DNA of 43,372 bases from a virus: IMG/VR virus record IMGVR_UViG_3300025648_000042, positions 1-43,372 of that record. One strand, given 5' to 3'. Positions 7,030 to 13,423 of the stretch are shown here, piece after piece. A model generated the notes under the pieces. That model ran no database searches and had not been told where the DNA came from. It worked only from the letters and a program-made list of their open reading frames with translations. Each line of letters begins with the position of its first letter. Position 1 is the stretch's first letter. A program made the position numbers and the translations under genes.

Positions 7030-7481
7030 GCAAACTTACCGAGCTGCGCGACATGCTGGCGAAGGCTACCGGTCCGAGCCGTGAGATTGACGCGGCCATC
7101 ATGGCGATGATCTACACCCGCGATGATCGGAAAATCGGGACGCAAGAGAATGATGGTACGGGGTGGAAGAATTGCACTGACAATGTGTGGGTTGATCCCG
7201 TCACCGACCAGTGGGTGAGTACTGCCGCCTACCACTATACATCCTCCATTGACGCAGCCCTCGCGAGGGCAGCTCGGCTGTTGCCGGGGCGAAATTGGCG
7301 CATCGAGCGCATCGGCCCCCAGCACCACCACGGGCTGCTCTGCTCTACGAGTACCGCGGCTTCGTCGCCCCCGGAGATCACCCCCATGCCACCACCATCG
7401 CAGCGGCAAGGGATTGTGTCTCGCCGAGCGCCGGTATTGAGACGCAACCGGATTTGGCACTCGATGAGGCCGGCAAAGTGA
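7026..7481 (+). CDS. Phage ABA-sandwich domain protein, apparently frameshifted
   Basis: The uninterrupted frame gives 151 residues from the ATG at 7026, overlapping the preceding TGA. The first 95 residues fit the phage ABA-sandwich family: ELRDMLAKATGPSREIDAAI, then YTSSIDAALARAARLLPGRN and WRIERIG. After that the frame turns into Pro/Ser/His-rich sequence. In the frame one base back, 7329-7492 encodes the expected continuation (ALLYEYRGFVAPGDHPHATT, then IAAARDCVS) and stops at 7492. The change lies near a C5 run at 7316-7320. A one-base deletion, a base-calling error, or programmed -1 slippage would each explain it; the intact product would run 7026-7492. Function of the family is unknown. 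Confidence 0.65.
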   Translation: MSKLTELRDMLAKATGPSREIDAAIMAMIYTRDDRKIGTQENDGTGWKNCTDNVWVDPVTDQWVSTAAYHYTSSIDAALARAARLLPGRNWRIERIGPQHHHGLLCSTSTAASSPPEITPMPPPSQRQGIVSRRAPVLRRNRIWHSMRPAK

Positions 7482-7523
7482 CACGGATTTAACCGGGCTA
7501 ACCGACAAAAATGTGAGGAAATC

Positions 7524-7871
7524 ATGATGCAGTGTGGAAATTGCGGACAAGCTCTCGACCCTCGCGAAGTCGGAATCCGCCACTTTGGCGCATACCTTGC
7601 TCATGCCGAGGGTCGCTGTATCCAGTTGCTGCAATTTCGTATCTCGGAGCAGGCTCGGGAAATCATCGATTTCAAGGCTGGCTGGCAGCCCATCGAAACG
7701 GCGCCGAAGGATGGGACGAAGTTGCTCCTCTGGGACGGAGGAGACATGGTCGTTGGGCATTGGGACGCCCCACGCCGTGGTGGTGTCTGGGTCGATACCA
7801 TCCAGGCTTTCACCATCAGCGCCACCCATTGGGCGGCCCTCCCGGCACCTCCGAGAACGCCAGTGTCATAA
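7524..7871 (+). CDS. DUF551-like protein with N-terminal zinc knuckle
   Basis: 115 residues, starting at either of two adjacent ATGs (7524, 7527) after GTGAGGAAATC. MQCGNCGQAL is a CxxC half-site as in zinc ribbons. From about residue 53, GWQPIETAPKDGTKLLLWDG, then GHWD and ATHWAALPAPP, matches the DUF551-type domain found in many phages, which ends in THWMPLPxPP. The function of DUF551 is not established. It lies alone between two short non-coding gaps. The following gap (7872-7991, 120 bases) shows no convincing gene or hairpin. Confidence 0.75.
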   Translation: MMQCGNCGQALDPREVGIRHFGAYLAHAEGRCIQLLQFRISEQAREIIDFKAGWQPIETAPKDGTKLLLWDGGDMVVGHWDAPRRGGVWVDTIQAFTISATHWAALPAPPRTPVS

Positions 7872-7982
7872 CGATGCGTGACCAGTCCGAGAGGGTAGCG
7901 GACAGCCAATTCGCCCGATAGGGCTATAAGAGGAGGGAATAGCGACGAGCGTCGCAGTTCGCACATACGTTGAACTCATTGG

Positions 7983-8075
7983 GAGGAAATCATGACCCAC
8001 TGCCCCCTAGCCCCAAAATTCCGTTCGATGGAAGCCCGCATTGCCGCGCTCGAGGGTGAGAAAACTAAACCTGTC
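7983..8075 (+). repeat. Duplicated gene-start cassette, copy 2
   Basis: Near-identical copy of 6361-6453, same strand. A second short identity, GCCACGAGGCGATGG at 8104-8118, matches 6917-6931 near the other end of the copy-1 gene. The region therefore looks like a copy of the 6370 gene from which about 430 bases of middle were deleted, now joined to an unrelated downstream reading frame. Confidence 0.88.
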
Positions 8076-8438
8076 CAAGCCGACAATCCTCCCCCATCAG
8101 TGCGCCACGAGGCGATGGCGGATAACATAAGAGGAGGAATTATGGAAGACATTACGACCATTCTCCGCATGACCACTGAGCGCATGGCGCATCAGCCCAT
8201 TGCCGACATGGAACTGTGGAACGAACACTCTAATGCTGTCCTCCAGGCTGCCAGAGACATTGATAAGCTTCGTGCTGCCCTGGAGAAAATTTGCGATAGC
8301 GACCCCAGCGTCATTGACCCGTTTTGCACCGCCAGGGAGGCGCTCGGCATCAGCAAGACGGCGCTGTACAACTATTGTCCTGGTGGCCGGGCTGGGCTGG
8401 CTGTGCGGGACGCTGCGAAGAAGGAGTTGATAGAATGA
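7992..8438 (+). CDS. Chimeric accessory protein with a strong internal start at 8142
   Basis: The open frame from 7992 gives 148 residues. Residues 1-28 copy the N-terminus of the 6370 protein. The rest starts afresh at an in-frame ATG at 8142, preceded by AGAGGAGGAATT, the best ribosome binding site in the cluster. The 98-residue product from 8142 (MEDITTILRMTTERMAHQ...) is probably the original gene: a helical N-terminus and ILELH-free C-terminal segment with GISKTALYNYC. I recognise no family. Either both products are made or the upstream part is residue of a duplication. The stop overlaps the next start (ATGA). Confidence 0.6.
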   Translation: MTHCPLAPKFRSMEARIAALEGEKTKPVQADNPPPSVRHEAMADNIRGGIMEDITTILRMTTERMAHQPIADMELWNEHSNAVLQAARDIDKLRAALEKICDSDPSVIDPFCTAREALGISKTALYNYCPGGRAGLAVRDAAKKELIE

Positions 8439-8599
8439 AAAAGGTTAAGGTGACGCTCTTGCTAGATGATGGCTCGTGGGGCCTTCTGACCGCCAGGGAG
8501 GATGGATACCCGCTTGACCATATAAAGGAGGTGCTGTTGGAAGACCCACGGTTTGCAATCGAAAGCGCCGAGGTCATTGCGTGCGAGGAGTACCCATAA
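8435..8599 (+). CDS. Small protein of unknown function
   Basis: 54 residues from the ATG at 8435, four-base overlap with the preceding gene and AAGGAG eleven bases upstream. The sequence (MKKVKVTLLLDDGSWGLLTA...) suggests a small beta-rich fold followed by helix DHIKEVLLEDP. No family recognised. It overlaps the next start by one base (TAATG), so it is translationally coupled to the Ea22-like gene. Confidence 0.6.
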   Translation: MKKVKVTLLLDDGSWGLLTAREDGYPLDHIKEVLLEDPRFAIESAEVIACEEYP

Positions 8600-9273
8600 T
8601 GATCGATTCCGCCAAACTGCGCCAACTGGCCGATGCTGCTACCGGCGGGAACTGGTATGACGACTCCGAGATGTATAAGAACCTACGTCAGCTCGGTGTC
8701 TTCGCAGGCAATGCCGATACGGACGCAGCCTTCATCGCCGCCACATCGCCCACCGCCGTTCTGGCTCTATTGGACGAAGTAGCTCGTCTACAGGAGGACA
8801 GTGACGCCCGAGACTTTTATCAGGACGAGGCAGTAAGGCTTTGCTCCGAGCGTGATGATGCATACGCTAGGATCGCGGAACTAGAGGCCAGCAACCGCGC
8901 ATGCGTGAGCACCGTGGCCGAATGGGGCGCGAGGGCTGGGGCGTTGCGGGCAGAGGTAGATCGGTTGAAGCAGCACGTCAAATCTCAGATGGACATAAAC
9001 GGCAGGCTGATCGGTATCACCAACAAGCACAGCGCCTTGGCCCGAAGCGCCGAGGATGACAAGGAGGGCATCAGGGACGCCATCGCTGTTTTGACGGACG
9101 AGAATGAACAACTGCGGTTAGAGCGCGACGAGGCACGCGAGGCCGTCAATCGGCTGGCGGGGGCGCTGGAGGATGTATCAGAGCATCGCGGTTGGGATGA
9201 CCATGACATGACGGTATGTGCAAGGAGCGCCCTGGCCGATCCTGTGGTTCATGTGATCCTCAAACCCCGGTGA
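8599..9273 (+). CDS. Ead/Ea22-like phage protein
   Basis: 224 residues, ATG at 8599 coupled to the previous stop (TAATG) with GAGGAG upstream. The N-terminus (KLRQLADAATGGNWYDD, then DAAFIAATSPTAVLALLDEV) is the conserved start of Ead/Ea22-like proteins, encoded in accessory regions of lambdoid and other phages. A long coiled coil follows (about residues 55-200), ending in a short segment with a conserved-looking RSALADP. Ea22 of lambda influences the choice between lysis and lysogeny, but how is unclear and cannot be transferred here. It is the last + strand gene. Confidence 0.78.
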   Translation: MIDSAKLRQLADAATGGNWYDDSEMYKNLRQLGVFAGNADTDAAFIAATSPTAVLALLDEVARLQEDSDARDFYQDEAVRLCSERDDAYARIAELEASNRACVSTVAEWGARAGALRAEVDRLKQHVKSQMDINGRLIGITNKHSALARSAEDDKEGIRDAIAVLTDENEQLRLERDEAREAVNRLAGALEDVSEHRGWDDHDMTVCARSALADPVVHVILKPR

Positions 9274-9335
9274 CAGCGGCACAGCGCGCCCGCATCTCGA
9301 CCGACCGGGCGGACAAGCGTGACGAGCGAACGGGT

Positions 9336-9365
9336 TGGCCGGAGCTTAGCGGCTCCGGCCATTTT
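9336..9365 (+). terminator. Strong terminator between the two convergent arms
   Basis: A perfect 10-bp stem (TGGCCGGAGC at 9336-9345 with 9352-9361), 6-base loop and TTTT at 9362-9365. It follows the last + strand gene and lies just past the end of the - strand operon. A T-tract exists only on the + side, so it works best for rightward transcripts, but the hairpin may also slow leftward ones. Confidence 0.88.
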
Positions 9366-9370
9366 ACATA

Positions 9371-9634
9371 CTAGACGACGCGCTTCAACCACGCTTCGGC
9401 TTCGGCGATCAGGCCGCTCGTGCTGGATTCCACCTCTTTACACTTCTCGTCAGCCCAAGTGATGGCAGCACGATACTCAGCGACGACCACACCCAGCACG
9501 CCGGTAGCCGAAGCAAGCTCGGTAACAGCGGCGGCATGACGCGCCTTAGCGGCATCTACATCATTGGCGATGGCGTCTAGGGGGCGCGGCGGAATGACCA
9601 CGGGGGCGGGGGCGTCATTGGGTTCGTCGGACAT
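9371..9634 (-). CDS. Small helical protein, last gene of the - strand operon
   Basis: 87 residues from the ATG at 9634 (AAGGAG well placed upstream); the longer frame upstream only overlaps the spanin genes. N-terminus is proline-rich (MSDEPNDAPAPVVIPPRPLD), then an alanine-rich coiled helix (DAAKARHAAAVTELASATG) and an amphipathic end. No family recognised. It lies directly after the spanin genes and is probably expressed late with them. Similar short proline/helix proteins are common at the ends of phage lysis regions without a known role. Confidence 0.65.
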   Translation of the reverse strand: MSDEPNDAPAPVVIPPRPLDAIANDVDAAKARHAAAVTELASATGVLGVVVAEYRAAITWADEKCKEVESSTSGLIAEAEAWLKRVV

Positions 9635-9666
9635 GTGTAGTAGCTCCTTAAAGAATTGAAAGAGGG

Positions 9667-10128
9667 TCAATGCGACACCTGCGGGCTCACTGCCCAGGTG
9701 TGGGCATCTTCTGCGTAGCTGGCTGCGGCGAAGCACCGGGTTGCGATTGCAACCAGTTCCTGAAATCCGCCTGCAACTGGCTGGACGATGGGGGACTTTC
9801 CTTGAGGAACGGCGGCGGGTCGCACTTGGTCACAACGACCGGGGCCAGGGTTGGCCCGCAGGCGGTCAAGCTCATCAGCGGTGCGCTGCAACTCAGTGCC
9901 AACAGCAGTAATTTCTTGGGAATGCACCGCATGGGTCGTCTCCAGCGTGGTGTTGAGATTGGCGATGGCGATATCATGGGATGCCTTGGCCTGGGTCATC
10001 TCGCCATTCATCGTGGCGATCTGGGTCTTGTAGTCGGCGATGGTCGCCCGTTCCCACATGCCCCAGGTCAGGAGCAACAAGCACGCCACTACGGCGGCAC
10101 CGATTGCATAGAGATTGATGCTCGGCAT
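9667..10128 (-). CDS. Inner-membrane spanin (Rz-like)
   Basis: 153 residues from the ATG at 10128, two bases after the preceding stop. One N-terminal membrane span (LYAIGAAVVACLLLLTWGMW) followed by a periplasmic coiled coil (about residues 25-95: ADYKTQIATMNGEMTQAKAS...) is the i-spanin layout. A lipoprotein gene with an o-spanin pattern is embedded in another frame inside it, which is the classical Rz/Rz1 arrangement. With the o-spanin it would fuse inner and outer membranes at the last step of lysis, which indicates a Gram-negative host. Confidence 0.85.
   Translation of the reverse strand: MPSINLYAIGAAVVACLLLLTWGMWERATIADYKTQIATMNGEMTQAKASHDIAIANLNTTLETTHAVHSQEITAVGTELQRTADELDRLRANPGPGRCDQVRPAAVPQGKSPIVQPVAGGFQELVAIATRCFAAASYAEDAHTWAVSPQVSH
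9687..9932 (-). CDS. Outer-membrane lipoprotein spanin (Rz1-like), embedded
   Basis: 81 residues from the ATG at 9932, entirely inside the i-spanin gene in a different frame. The signal peptide (MRCIPKKLLLLALSCSAPLM) ends in a lipobox LTAC, so the mature protein would start at the lipidated cysteine. The mature part is proline/serine/glutamine-rich (CDPPPFLKESPPSSS...), as in Rz1. It would sit in the outer membrane facing the periplasm and pair with the i-spanin coiled coil. An earlier in-frame start at 9977 would spoil the signal peptide. Confidence 0.85.
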   Translation of the reverse strand: MRCIPKKLLLLALSCSAPLMSLTACGPTLAPVVVTKCDPPPFLKESPPSSSQLQADFRNWLQSQPGASPQPATQKMPTPGQ

Positions 10129-10129
10129 T

Positions 10130-10354
10130 TCAGTTCCCCTCGGGCGGCGTTGCCCCGAAATAGTATCCGACCACACTCCCCGCGTGGCCGTTGATCCCCG
10201 TGACCACCGCCGTGATGATCGACGCCACAATACCAGCTTCGGGGCCGGGGAGAGTAGCCCAATTAATACAGATGACGAGCGCGAGCGCGGAGGCGTCGAG
10301 GACCGCCAGCATGACCAGGATGATCACACCGATGGCAAGCTTGTGCTCGTGCAT
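10130..10354 (-). CDS. Small membrane protein, holin candidate
   Basis: 74 residues from the ATG at 10354; a GTG at 10369 overlapping the lysozyme stop would add five residues (MRSLS). Two membrane spans are visible: KLAIGVIILVMLAVLDASAL running into ALVICI, and GIVASIITAVVTGI near the C-terminus, with a short polar C-terminal tail. Size, topology and its place between the lysozyme and the spanins fit a class II-type holin that releases the lysozyme across the inner membrane. Several other membrane proteins in this arm are also holin or antiholin candidates. Confidence 0.65.
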   Translation of the reverse strand: MHEHKLAIGVIILVMLAVLDASALALVICINWATLPGPEAGIVASIITAVVTGINGHAGSVVGYYFGATPPEGN

Positions 10355-10361
10355 GGAGAGG

Positions 10362-10808
10362 CTACGCACTGAACAGCTCCGCTTCCGCCGCTCGCCGCGC
10401 CGTCAGTCCCGGTAGCACTCGCCCTGCGGCATGATTCCACTTGCCGAACTCACCCGCCGCCGCATCGAACTCCCCCGCCTTGACGTGGGTCAGCAGCGTG
10501 CTTGTGGCGAAATTTCCGCCGCCGACATTGTAGACGAAGCTGATCAGTGCGCCGTATTGGTTATCGGTCAAACCAACTGCCCCAGTGAAGCGCAAGACCG
10601 TATCACCCGCCTTCTGAAGATCCGCAACGAGCCATTCTTCGGCGTCGTCCTGGGTGATCGTCAGGCCCTTGAAGATGTTGGGACCGGTGCAGCCATAGCC
10701 GATGGTCCACGGTGCACCGCCAGTGCCAGGGTCGGGATAAGCCAACAGCTCGCAACCCTCGAATGACTTCACCAAGTCAACGGCGCATTGTGGGACAGGG
10801 CGGCTCAT
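10362..10808 (-). CDS. Phage lysozyme (T4-type, glycoside hydrolase family 24)
   Basis: 148 residues from the ATG at 10808; a GTG at 10826 would add six residues. The catalytic triad pattern of GH24 is present: Glu17 in KSFEGCELLAYPDP, Asp26, and Thr35 in GGAPWTIGYG. The later QYGALISFVYNVG and LPGLTARRAAE segments are also typical. It cleaves the MurNAc-GlcNAc bonds of peptidoglycan. There is no signal peptide, so it needs a holin for export; candidates lie on both sides. The 87 bases upstream (10809-10895) hold no clear gene. Confidence 0.92.
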   Translation of the reverse strand: MSRPVPQCAVDLVKSFEGCELLAYPDPGTGGAPWTIGYGCTGPNIFKGLTITQDDAEEWLVADLQKAGDTVLRFTGAVGLTDNQYGALISFVYNVGGGNFATSTLLTHVKAGEFDAAAGEFGKWNHAAGRVLPGLTARRAAEAELFSA

Positions 10809-10895
10809 CGCACGACACCCCAGCACAAAAGGTAAAGACGCTTCCAGGTAGCGTAGCAGCGCGCTATCTGGATGTGGATAGGGATCAGCGGCACT

Positions 10896-10982
10896 CTAAC
10901 CATGAGGGTCCTCATTGATATAAGCACAAGCCACGACATAGATGGCAATCAGGACGATGGCGTGGCACCCGATGGAAATCAT
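10896..10982 (-). CDS. 28-residue membrane peptide
   Basis: ATG at 10982 overlaps the stop of the gene before it (ATGA), and the frame ends at 10896. The peptide MISIGCHAIVLIAIYVVACA followed by YINEDPHG is one membrane span with a short acidic tail. Position in the lysis region and tight coupling support it; it is too short for a family call. It may be a lysis modulator such as an antiholin, which is inference only. Confidence 0.5.
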   Translation of the reverse strand: MISIGCHAIVLIAIYVVACAYINEDPHG

Positions 10983-11134
10983 TTGCGATTCTCCAACGCA
11001 TGAGTTCGCCCCATCAGTTTCCGAATGACTTCGTCTTGTAGCACCAGTTCCTTGCGCAGGCATGCGTGGGCATCGATAAGGCATCGCACGTCAACGCGCA
11101 ACTCTTTCAGCTCCTGCGTCAATGACTCGCTCAT
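10979..11134 (-). CDS. 51-residue coiled-coil protein
   Basis: ATG at 11134 overlaps the stop of the solute-binding-like gene (ATGA); the frame ends at 10979 and overlaps the next start in the same way. The sequence (MSESLTQELKELRVDVRCLI...) has leucine/valine heptads over most of its length. The chain of four-base overlaps on both sides is good evidence that this tiny gene is real. Small coiled-coil proteins are frequent in phage lysis regions. No family is recognised. Confidence 0.6.
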   Translation of the reverse strand: MSESLTQELKELRVDVRCLIDAHACLRKELVLQDEVIRKLMGRTHALENRK

Positions 11135-11913
11135 TTACTCACCTCCCGTTCCTGCCGACATGCTCCCGCTGCGACGTTAAATTTATCCAGAAAGCTTGGG
11201 TGGGTGTTCAAGAATGCATGAGAGAAATACGCCCCGTAAAGCTGATCCGAGGCGGGTTCGAGATGATAGATTCGCGTGTCAAACTCGAAATTGGGGCTAC
11301 CCACCGTGGCAGCGAGGGGTTCGTCCTCATACCCATTAACTCGTGACGCCCATTGTAGAATCAGTACATCCATGTAAATCCAGTCTACGTCCCAATCATG
11401 CAACGCCTTCACCAGTTGTGGGTTATCCGACGCTATCAGTGTAAAATGATAGGGACTAGCCTCAATGGTCTTTTGAATACCAGAGCCGGCCTTGACACCC
11501 CATCGCATATCCAGGTCACGATGGTCGCTGTCGTGATCCCTGCGGCGAACATAGTAAGCTCGACTCACATCGAGCGCGGTGGTCCAGGTGGCCCATTGAC
11601 TACGAGGGACGGTAAATAATGCTCCGAAGAACCCGTCAAACTTACCGTCTTTAGTATCCTGTTGCGCCTGTTCCCACTGTGACCCATTGACGATAGTTAG
11701 ATTGTAGTCCTGCCCCAGGCCATTCAAAGCGCAGCGCATAGTTTCGACGCTGGTGCCGCCGATGCTGCCATCGGGGTTAATCAGTTGGTAGGGCGGATAA
11801 ACCTGAGTGACGAGACGCAATGGTTCCGCTTCATGGAACAACGCCCAACCGACTGCTGCCACGGTTGAAAAAGCCGCAATCGACGTCGCTATGACCTTCG
11901 GGAAAGGGCGCAT
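11131..11913 (-). CDS. Periplasmic solute-binding-protein-like (SBP family 3) protein
   Basis: 260 residues. An N-terminal hydrophobic segment (VIATSIAAFSTVAAVGWALF) is a signal peptide or anchor without a lipobox. The next 100 residues match the start of family 3 substrate-binding proteins: PLRLVTQVYPPYQLINPDG, a G-x-SVET helix, then DGKFDGFFGALFTVPRSQWA. The second lobe is present (RWGVKAGSGIQKTIEAS..., DWIYMDVLILQWAS). Such proteins normally capture amino acids or signals in the periplasm for ABC transporters or sensor kinases. Here no transporter gene accompanies it, and it is locked into the lysis operon by overlaps at both ends. A phage role could be ligand sensing for lysis timing, blocking a host receptor, or a nutrient function; the sequence does not decide. 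Confidence 0.8.
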   Translation of the reverse strand: MRPFPKVIATSIAAFSTVAAVGWALFHEAEPLRLVTQVYPPYQLINPDGSIGGTSVETMRCALNGLGQDYNLTIVNGSQWEQAQQDTKDGKFDGFFGALFTVPRSQWATWTTALDVSRAYYVRRRDHDSDHRDLDMRWGVKAGSGIQKTIEASPYHFTLIASDNPQLVKALHDWDVDWIYMDVLILQWASRVNGYEDEPLAATVGSPNFEFDTRIYHLEPASDQLYGAYFSHAFLNTHPSFLDKFNVAAGACRQEREVSK

Positions 11914-12275
11914 CAGTGAATTTCCCCCGCAGCACGAAGCCGGTCATATTCTTGACGACAGAAAAGGTACCACCGCAACCGCCCGTCAAGACTTCGGTTC
12001 ACATACCGCCCGATGCCCCATACTACCGCAATCAATGCTATCTTAAGACGGATGCCTTGGCACGATACTGACCCACTCGACGACGCCACGAACTGCGTCA
12101 CAATGCATAGCACCGAAAAGAATAGAACCGATCCCGTTTCGTGGATTTCGCGCGCCGTCGCCAGTTCCGAGTGATGCCACAGCAACCAACTGGCTTGCAT
12201 GGCTATCTGACCATACTGGTAAATGACTATCGCCGAGCAAACCCACATCGCCAGCATGTCAAAGTCCATGCTCAT
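11913..12275 (-). CDS. Multi-pass membrane protein in the lysis region
   Basis: 120 residues from the ATG at 12275, overlapping the preceding stop (ATGA). Three hydrophobic segments are visible: about 6-32 (LAMWVCSAIVIYQYGQIAMQ...), 48-66 (SVLFFSVLCIVTQFVA) and 75-90 (RLKIALIAVVWGIGRYV), followed by a basic C-terminal tail (RLRWYLFCRQEYDRLRAA). It shares one base with the solute-binding-like gene, so the two are coupled and could work together at the inner membrane. It could be a holin-type protein, but three spans plus a long basic tail are not diagnostic. Confidence 0.68.
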   Translation of the reverse strand: MSMDFDMLAMWVCSAIVIYQYGQIAMQASWLLWHHSELATAREIHETGSVLFFSVLCIVTQFVASSSGSVSCQGIRLKIALIAVVWGIGRYVNRSLDGRLRWYLFCRQEYDRLRAAGEIH

Positions 12276-12691
12276 GACCGTTCCCCCGATGGGAGATAAG
12301 GCCGACCGTCTCGCCCCGTCTTGTGCAAGCATGCGGCTTCGAGTCGTCGGGTCATTTCGGCATTTTCACCTTTCAGCTTCTCGTAGCTGGTGGTGATCTT
12401 TGCGAGCAACCCCTTAGCTTCTTCGTACCCGGCAACCTTGTGGGTGAGGTCTGCGACTTTGGTTTCCAATGACCCAATATGAGTAGCTTGGTCTGTGATA
12501 ATCTTGTTGAGGCGGGTATTTTCCTCTTCGAGTTTCACCATGCGGGAGAACATGTGGGACTGGTATTCGGTCCCGAGCTTCTGACCGTCAGCACCGGCCT
12601 TGGTGGAAGCGATTAGCCCATAGAGTTTTGTGAAGGCGGCAAGCATCGCCGTCCCACCAATTCCCCCAATGCCAATTGCCTGCCAGTCCAC
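12272..12691 (-). CDS. Membrane-anchored coiled-coil protein
   Basis: 139 residues with a GTG start at 12691, one base after the preceding stop. A glycine/alanine-rich N-terminal span (IGIGGIGGTAMLAAFTKLYG) is followed by a long coiled coil (about 45-120: KLEEENTRLNKIITDQATHI..., LETKVADLTHKV). The layout is like an i-spanin or a membrane-tethered scaffold, but a complete Rz/Rz1 pair already exists at the operon end. Its relation to lysis is inferred only from position. Confidence 0.65.
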   Translation of the reverse strand: MDWQAIGIGGIGGTAMLAAFTKLYGLIASTKAGADGQKLGTEYQSHMFSRMVKLEEENTRLNKIITDQATHIGSLETKVADLTHKVAGYEEAKGLLAKITTSYEKLKGENAEMTRRLEAACLHKTGRDGRPYLPSGERS

Positions 12692-12692
12692 C

Positions 12693-12959
12693 CTAACACT
12701 CCGATTCCGGGAACAGCTTGAGCAATTCGCCCATGCGCTTATTCAATTGCTCGGCTATGGCGAGATGTTCCGCCATCCCATTTTCATCGTGCGCGAGATG
12801 CCGTGTAAACGCCTCGACCACAGTATCAAATTTCATCGCCCTGGTACGACCGTTATCCTCAATGCGCTCAAGCCGGTCGTTAATAGCTGTCCAATTTATC
12901 ACACAAACTTGGGTCATTTCTGGCTTTGGGCACACCCGCTGCCAGAATCGAGACCACAT
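12693..12959 (-). CDS. Small soluble helical protein
   Basis: 88 residues from the ATG at 12959, directly after the preceding stop; an internal ATG at 12917 is possible. The sequence is mostly helical (NDRLERIEDNGRTRAMKFD, AIAEQLNKRMGELLKLF) with no membrane span or known motif. It lies between two membrane-protein genes in the lysis region and ends one base before the next GTG start. Confidence 0.6.
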   Translation of the reverse strand: MWSRFWQRVCPKPEMTQVCVINWTAINDRLERIEDNGRTRAMKFDTVVEAFTRHLAHDENGMAEHLAIAEQLNKRMGELLKLFPESEC

Positions 12960-12962
12960 CTG

Positions 12963-13421
12963 TCACCATCCCCGAAGGAGAGGTGCCATTCCAAAAGCAG
13001 CGCCCGTGCAAAATCCCAGGACTTCCTCAAACATCATATGCGGATCAGCAGGGTCGGTCGCGCTCTTGGCCCATTTGAGAACGAGGAAGACCGGCGGCAT
13101 GAACAGCAACGCTTCCCAGCAACCCGTGATGCCGAATAGCACCGGGAACACGAGGCAATAGCGCGCCGCGCCGAGCCACAGATTTGAGAATACTTGTCCC
13201 AACGTTGCGTTGATATAGAAGACGGCAGTAAGTGCGACGGCTAGCCCCGTGCCCATCCACCAGTCGGGGGCGTAAACGTAGAACGCCGGAACGCAGCAGA
13301 TGGCATAAAGCGCCATGGCTTCCCATCGCTTGGTGCCGGGAGCGCCGCCCTGGATGTGCCGCCCGTAGCCGCCAGCGATGCCGCACGCGATGGTTACGGC
13401 AACGATGATTGAAGGATTCAT
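12963..13421 (-). CDS. Polytopic membrane protein of unknown function
   Basis: 152 residues from the ATG at 13421; a GTG at 13427 overlapping the preceding stop would add two residues. At least four hydrophobic segments are visible, including SIIVAVTIACGIAGGYG, ALYAICCVPAFYVYAP, TGLAVALTAVFYINA, CLVFPVLFGITGCW and ALLFMPPVFLVL. Four membrane-associated genes cluster here upstream of the lysozyme. It is larger than a typical holin, and I do not recognise a family. It may alter the host membrane late in infection. Confidence 0.65.
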   Translation of the reverse strand: MNPSIIVAVTIACGIAGGYGRHIQGGAPGTKRWEAMALYAICCVPAFYVYAPDWWMGTGLAVALTAVFYINATLGQVFSNLWLGAARYCLVFPVLFGITGCWEALLFMPPVFLVLKWAKSATDPADPHMMFEEVLGFCTGAAFGMAPLLRGW

Positions 13422-13423
13422 GG

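Noticed and set aside
6483-7829. 448-codon open frame on the - strand across the accessory genes
   Set aside because: Composition is Ser/Arg/Pro-rich shadow sequence, and the + strand genes beneath have start overlaps and family matches.
7872-7991. Possible small gene or RNA in the 120-base gap before the duplicated cassette
   Set aside because: No start with ribosome binding site giving a plausible protein and no clear hairpin was seen; it may be recombination debris.
9270-9374. 34-codon GTG frame overlapping the Ea22-like stop
   Set aside because: Its second half is the strong terminator hairpin, and there is no clear ribosome binding site.
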